Part shown: piece after piece, positions 10,446 through 27,638 of the stretch
Position numbering within the stretch: position 1 is the stretch's first letter
Layout of the letters: the number at the start of each line of letters is the position of its first letter
Made by a program: the position numbers and the translations under genes
From: Priapulus caudatus
Taxonomy: Eukaryota > Priapulida > Priapulimorpha > Priapulimorphida > Priapulidae
Direction of reading: 5' to 3'
Assembly (NCBI RefSeq): GCF_000485595.1
Contig: NW_014577231.1
Coordinates: forward strand, 461,738-489,375
DNA length: 27,638 nt
The notes under the pieces: generated by a model
Databases searched by the model: none
What the model saw: the letters and a program-made list of their open reading frames with translations, nothing else
What the model was told of the DNA's origin: nothing

Positions 10446-11249
10446 ACCTCTCTAGTATGTATAGCTGGAGTGAGCGTATAGTGTTGAGAATATAAATTAT
10501 GGCTATAAATAAATTAGTATTTTATTTGGCAAGTAGTCATCTATGCAATCAATATCGGATTTGTATAAATCTTCTAGGTTTAAAAAAAAACAGGCATTTA
10601 TAGCTAATAATACTTCATGCCAAAAAATTATGATAGATTAATTAGATGGATGGGAGTTTATCCCAAGGCCAAAAGAAGGTATATTTTATACCTACTCATT
10701 TTAATCATATAGATTTTCTTCCCGTTTAGCCTTAAAATCTAACATTTATATCACATATCCCTTTCCATTGAGTTTCGTCAAAAACGTTAGTTGTGTGGAA
10801 GTAGGTGAACAGATCATAGTTCGGATATTTCATATATTTTGTTTGCTAGAGGAACTGATAACTAAAATTCGTTGCTAGCTTCATCTACAGCAAGAAGCAA
10901 TTAAAGAGATGTAAATTCTCAACGAGAGTAAAGACGACAAGATTAATACAAAAAACGTGTACTTTTTTTGCACAGACAAATATTTTGCCTTTTTATATTT
11001 CAGCATATCAGACAATGAACACTGCAGATACTCGTCATTGTTCCTTATTTACATGCCGCGTAGGAACAGCAACATCAATGTGACACTGCTGCCCTCGTGT
11101 GGCCAGGTGGAGCGACAAACGCGTACCTGCAGAGCTAGCTATCTGCTGTACAAAAATATCACCAGAACTGTACGTATATAACAAGAATGAAAAACTTTAG
11201 TTTTTTACATTTTGTGTGAAAATGATACATCCTAGACTGTCGACAGTCC

Positions 11250-12008
11250 CTCAGATTTAATAAACTGTACACTGATCCAACTCCGTGCTCGACCACGTTC
11301 AGTGACAGTCTAAACATGATACAGCTCTGACTCGAGTTTCTTGCCTTTCATGTCGCAAAGACGCCAGTTCAAGCTAAAGTAACCTAAAAACCCTCTACAT
11401 AATTACAAAACTACTTGCAAAGCGAAAAAATTATTGATGGAAGTCTACAAACCTAACCCACGAGGAAGAGCCCTCCGCCGCTACTAACAGTGATTTTTTT
11501 ACCCACACACACGTCAAAATCGGGCTTTGTCGCGTTTAAAATCTAACCACCTGGATGTCGTCATGATTTCGGAACAGGGAAGCCTGCGTCCCTGCCTGCT
11601 CACACTCACTAAAGCAACTCGAGGCCACCGAACAGACGCTAAAGCCGACAGGCCTGTCGCTCGCCTCATTGTCGATGGCAATGCATCGTAAGATAACACC
11701 GATAGGTTTCGGAGTTTGAGGTCCCCCCTTGACTGCAGGGATTGCAGCAGACGTCGAAGCGAGGAGTGAGCTAGCGGAGAGCTGTGGTGACGGGCCGCGG
11801 GGTCTGTACTGGCCACACCCCGACCTAGGGGGTAAACCCGCAACAACGTGACTCGCCGGGATCGAATCCTAATGCCTAATCGTGTTGATGTGTTGCACTA
11901 CGTTAAAGCTACCGCCCGATGCGGACCGTTAACCGTAGACCGAAGCACGTGCCGCCTGTCTGTCACTCTTTTTGTTTGATAGGTCACGCGGTCATGACAG
12001 GTCAAAGT
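11250..12008 (-). other. CNOT3: CNOT3 3' UTR, end uncertain
   Basis: Sequence downstream of the CNOT3 stop. The nearest poly(A)-signal-like hexamer I see on this strand is ATTAAA at 11261-11256, which would give a 3' UTR of about 0.75 kb. A canonical AATAAA is next seen only near 10520. The true cleavage site cannot be set from sequence alone. Confidence 0.3.
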
Positions 12009-27130
<15,122 letters not shown>

Positions 27131-27638
27131 CGCTATGTGTTTCCAAAACTGTTTATTTTTATCATATTCAGCCAAAGTTCCGATAAACTCGGACTCGGCA
27201 AACTTTATGTTTACACTTCGCAATCCCAAAATGGCCACTATCCTTGGGCCGAAGACCACCAGTGTAGTAACGAATACGCACGGAATCTATTTACTAATGG
27301 GAAACTATTTTACAGCATTAAATCATTGCAAAACGAGCACAGTTATAACATGTTAATTCCAGCTTATATGACTAGAGTATGTTAAGATACGCTATGACAA
27401 TATTACATCTATATCTATTACAAATATATCAGCGGAGGGATATGTAATATGAAATTATAAACTGATTACTGGCAGCACATGACACGATCGTTCAGCCATT
27501 GGAACCAATCACAGCTGTTTCTGTCAAGATACGGGAAGTATTTCGATCATCATCTCGACAGTCTGCAGCCCGGATCCGCGCGAAGCGCGAACAGCGCCAT
27601 CTCATGGCGCCATTAGGGTCAAATCGCTGCCCAATATG
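27131..27638 (-). promoter_or_regulatory. CNOT3 5' UTR / promoter side
   Basis: No TATA box is obvious. ATTGG (27498-27502, CCAAT on the minus strand) and CCAAT (27505-27509, plus strand) form a divergent CCAAT pair. An ETS-like CGGGAAGT follows (27532-27539). A short GC-rich patch with ATGGCGCC lies at 27565-27612. The start site and any 5' intron cannot be fixed. Positions are seen; the regulatory role is inferred. Confidence 0.35.

Larger units (their letters stand above)
8975..11249. other. Intergenic / LLGL upstream region
   Basis: No coding exon was recognised. The splice acceptor at the LLGL start implies a non-coding first exon somewhere here, but its position is not visible. The stretch contains an A-tailed retroelement-like end (9248-9330), a perfect interrupted palindrome (9402-9420) and an alternating purine-pyrimidine CA/CG-rich tract (10300-10445). 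Confidence 0.5.

Noticed and set aside
11514-11846. 110-codon minus-strand frame downstream of CNOT3
   Set aside because: No recognisable domain or splice context; it lies in the probable CNOT3 3' UTR.
11800-11870. tRNA or tRNA-derived SINE suggested by GGGATCGAATCC near 11857
   Set aside because: It resembles a B box, but I cannot fold an acceptor stem or find a convincing A box at the right distance.

Overview
This window is animal nuclear DNA: long introns, GT-AG splice sites, dense microsatellites and non-autonomous DNA transposons. There is no bacterial-style gene packing. Protein matches point to a bilaterian, most likely a marine invertebrate. The TAGGCCTA-type words, (GA)n/(CT)n tracts and MITE load fit that, but I cannot name the species.

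Two protein genes can be supported, both on the minus strand and arranged head to tail. The first is a complete CNOT3 (CCR4-NOT transcription complex subunit 3). I reconstructed it as 18 coding exons from the ATG at 27130 to the stop at 12009. All exon phases agree and the predicted protein is 743 residues, close to the usual CNOT3 length as I recall it (about 750). The second is the 5' end of a lethal(2) giant larvae homologue (LLGL). Its first coding exon is 8850-8966 and its second about 4083-4180. The remainder lies beyond the left edge.

Layout: 1-4082 is LLGL intron 2, full of (GT)n, (GA)n/(CT)n and minisatellites. 4181-8849 is LLGL intron 1. 8975-12008 holds the CNOT3 3' UTR and the LLGL upstream region. 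12009-27130 is CNOT3. 27131-27638 is the CNOT3 5' UTR/promoter side.

The most striking structure is in CNOT3 intron 15 (13066-14355). It is a 1.29-kb near-perfect inverted repeat flanked by a 3-bp TAA duplication. Each end is itself a 74-bp palindrome, and the core is a 10-bp minisatellite that reverses orientation in the middle. I read it as a PIF/Harbinger-like foldback MITE. CNOT3 introns also hold a 756-bp hAT-like MITE with an 8-bp target duplication (25550-26305) and a 375-bp TIR element 47 nt from a splice acceptor (14967-15341). The 3' end and splice donor of exon 14 are duplicated and decayed (15616-15718). In LLGL the exon-2 splice acceptor is duplicated 41 bp apart.

The two genes act in different processes: mRNA deadenylation/decay (CNOT3) and cell polarity (LLGL). 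Nothing in the sequence suggests they are functionally linked.
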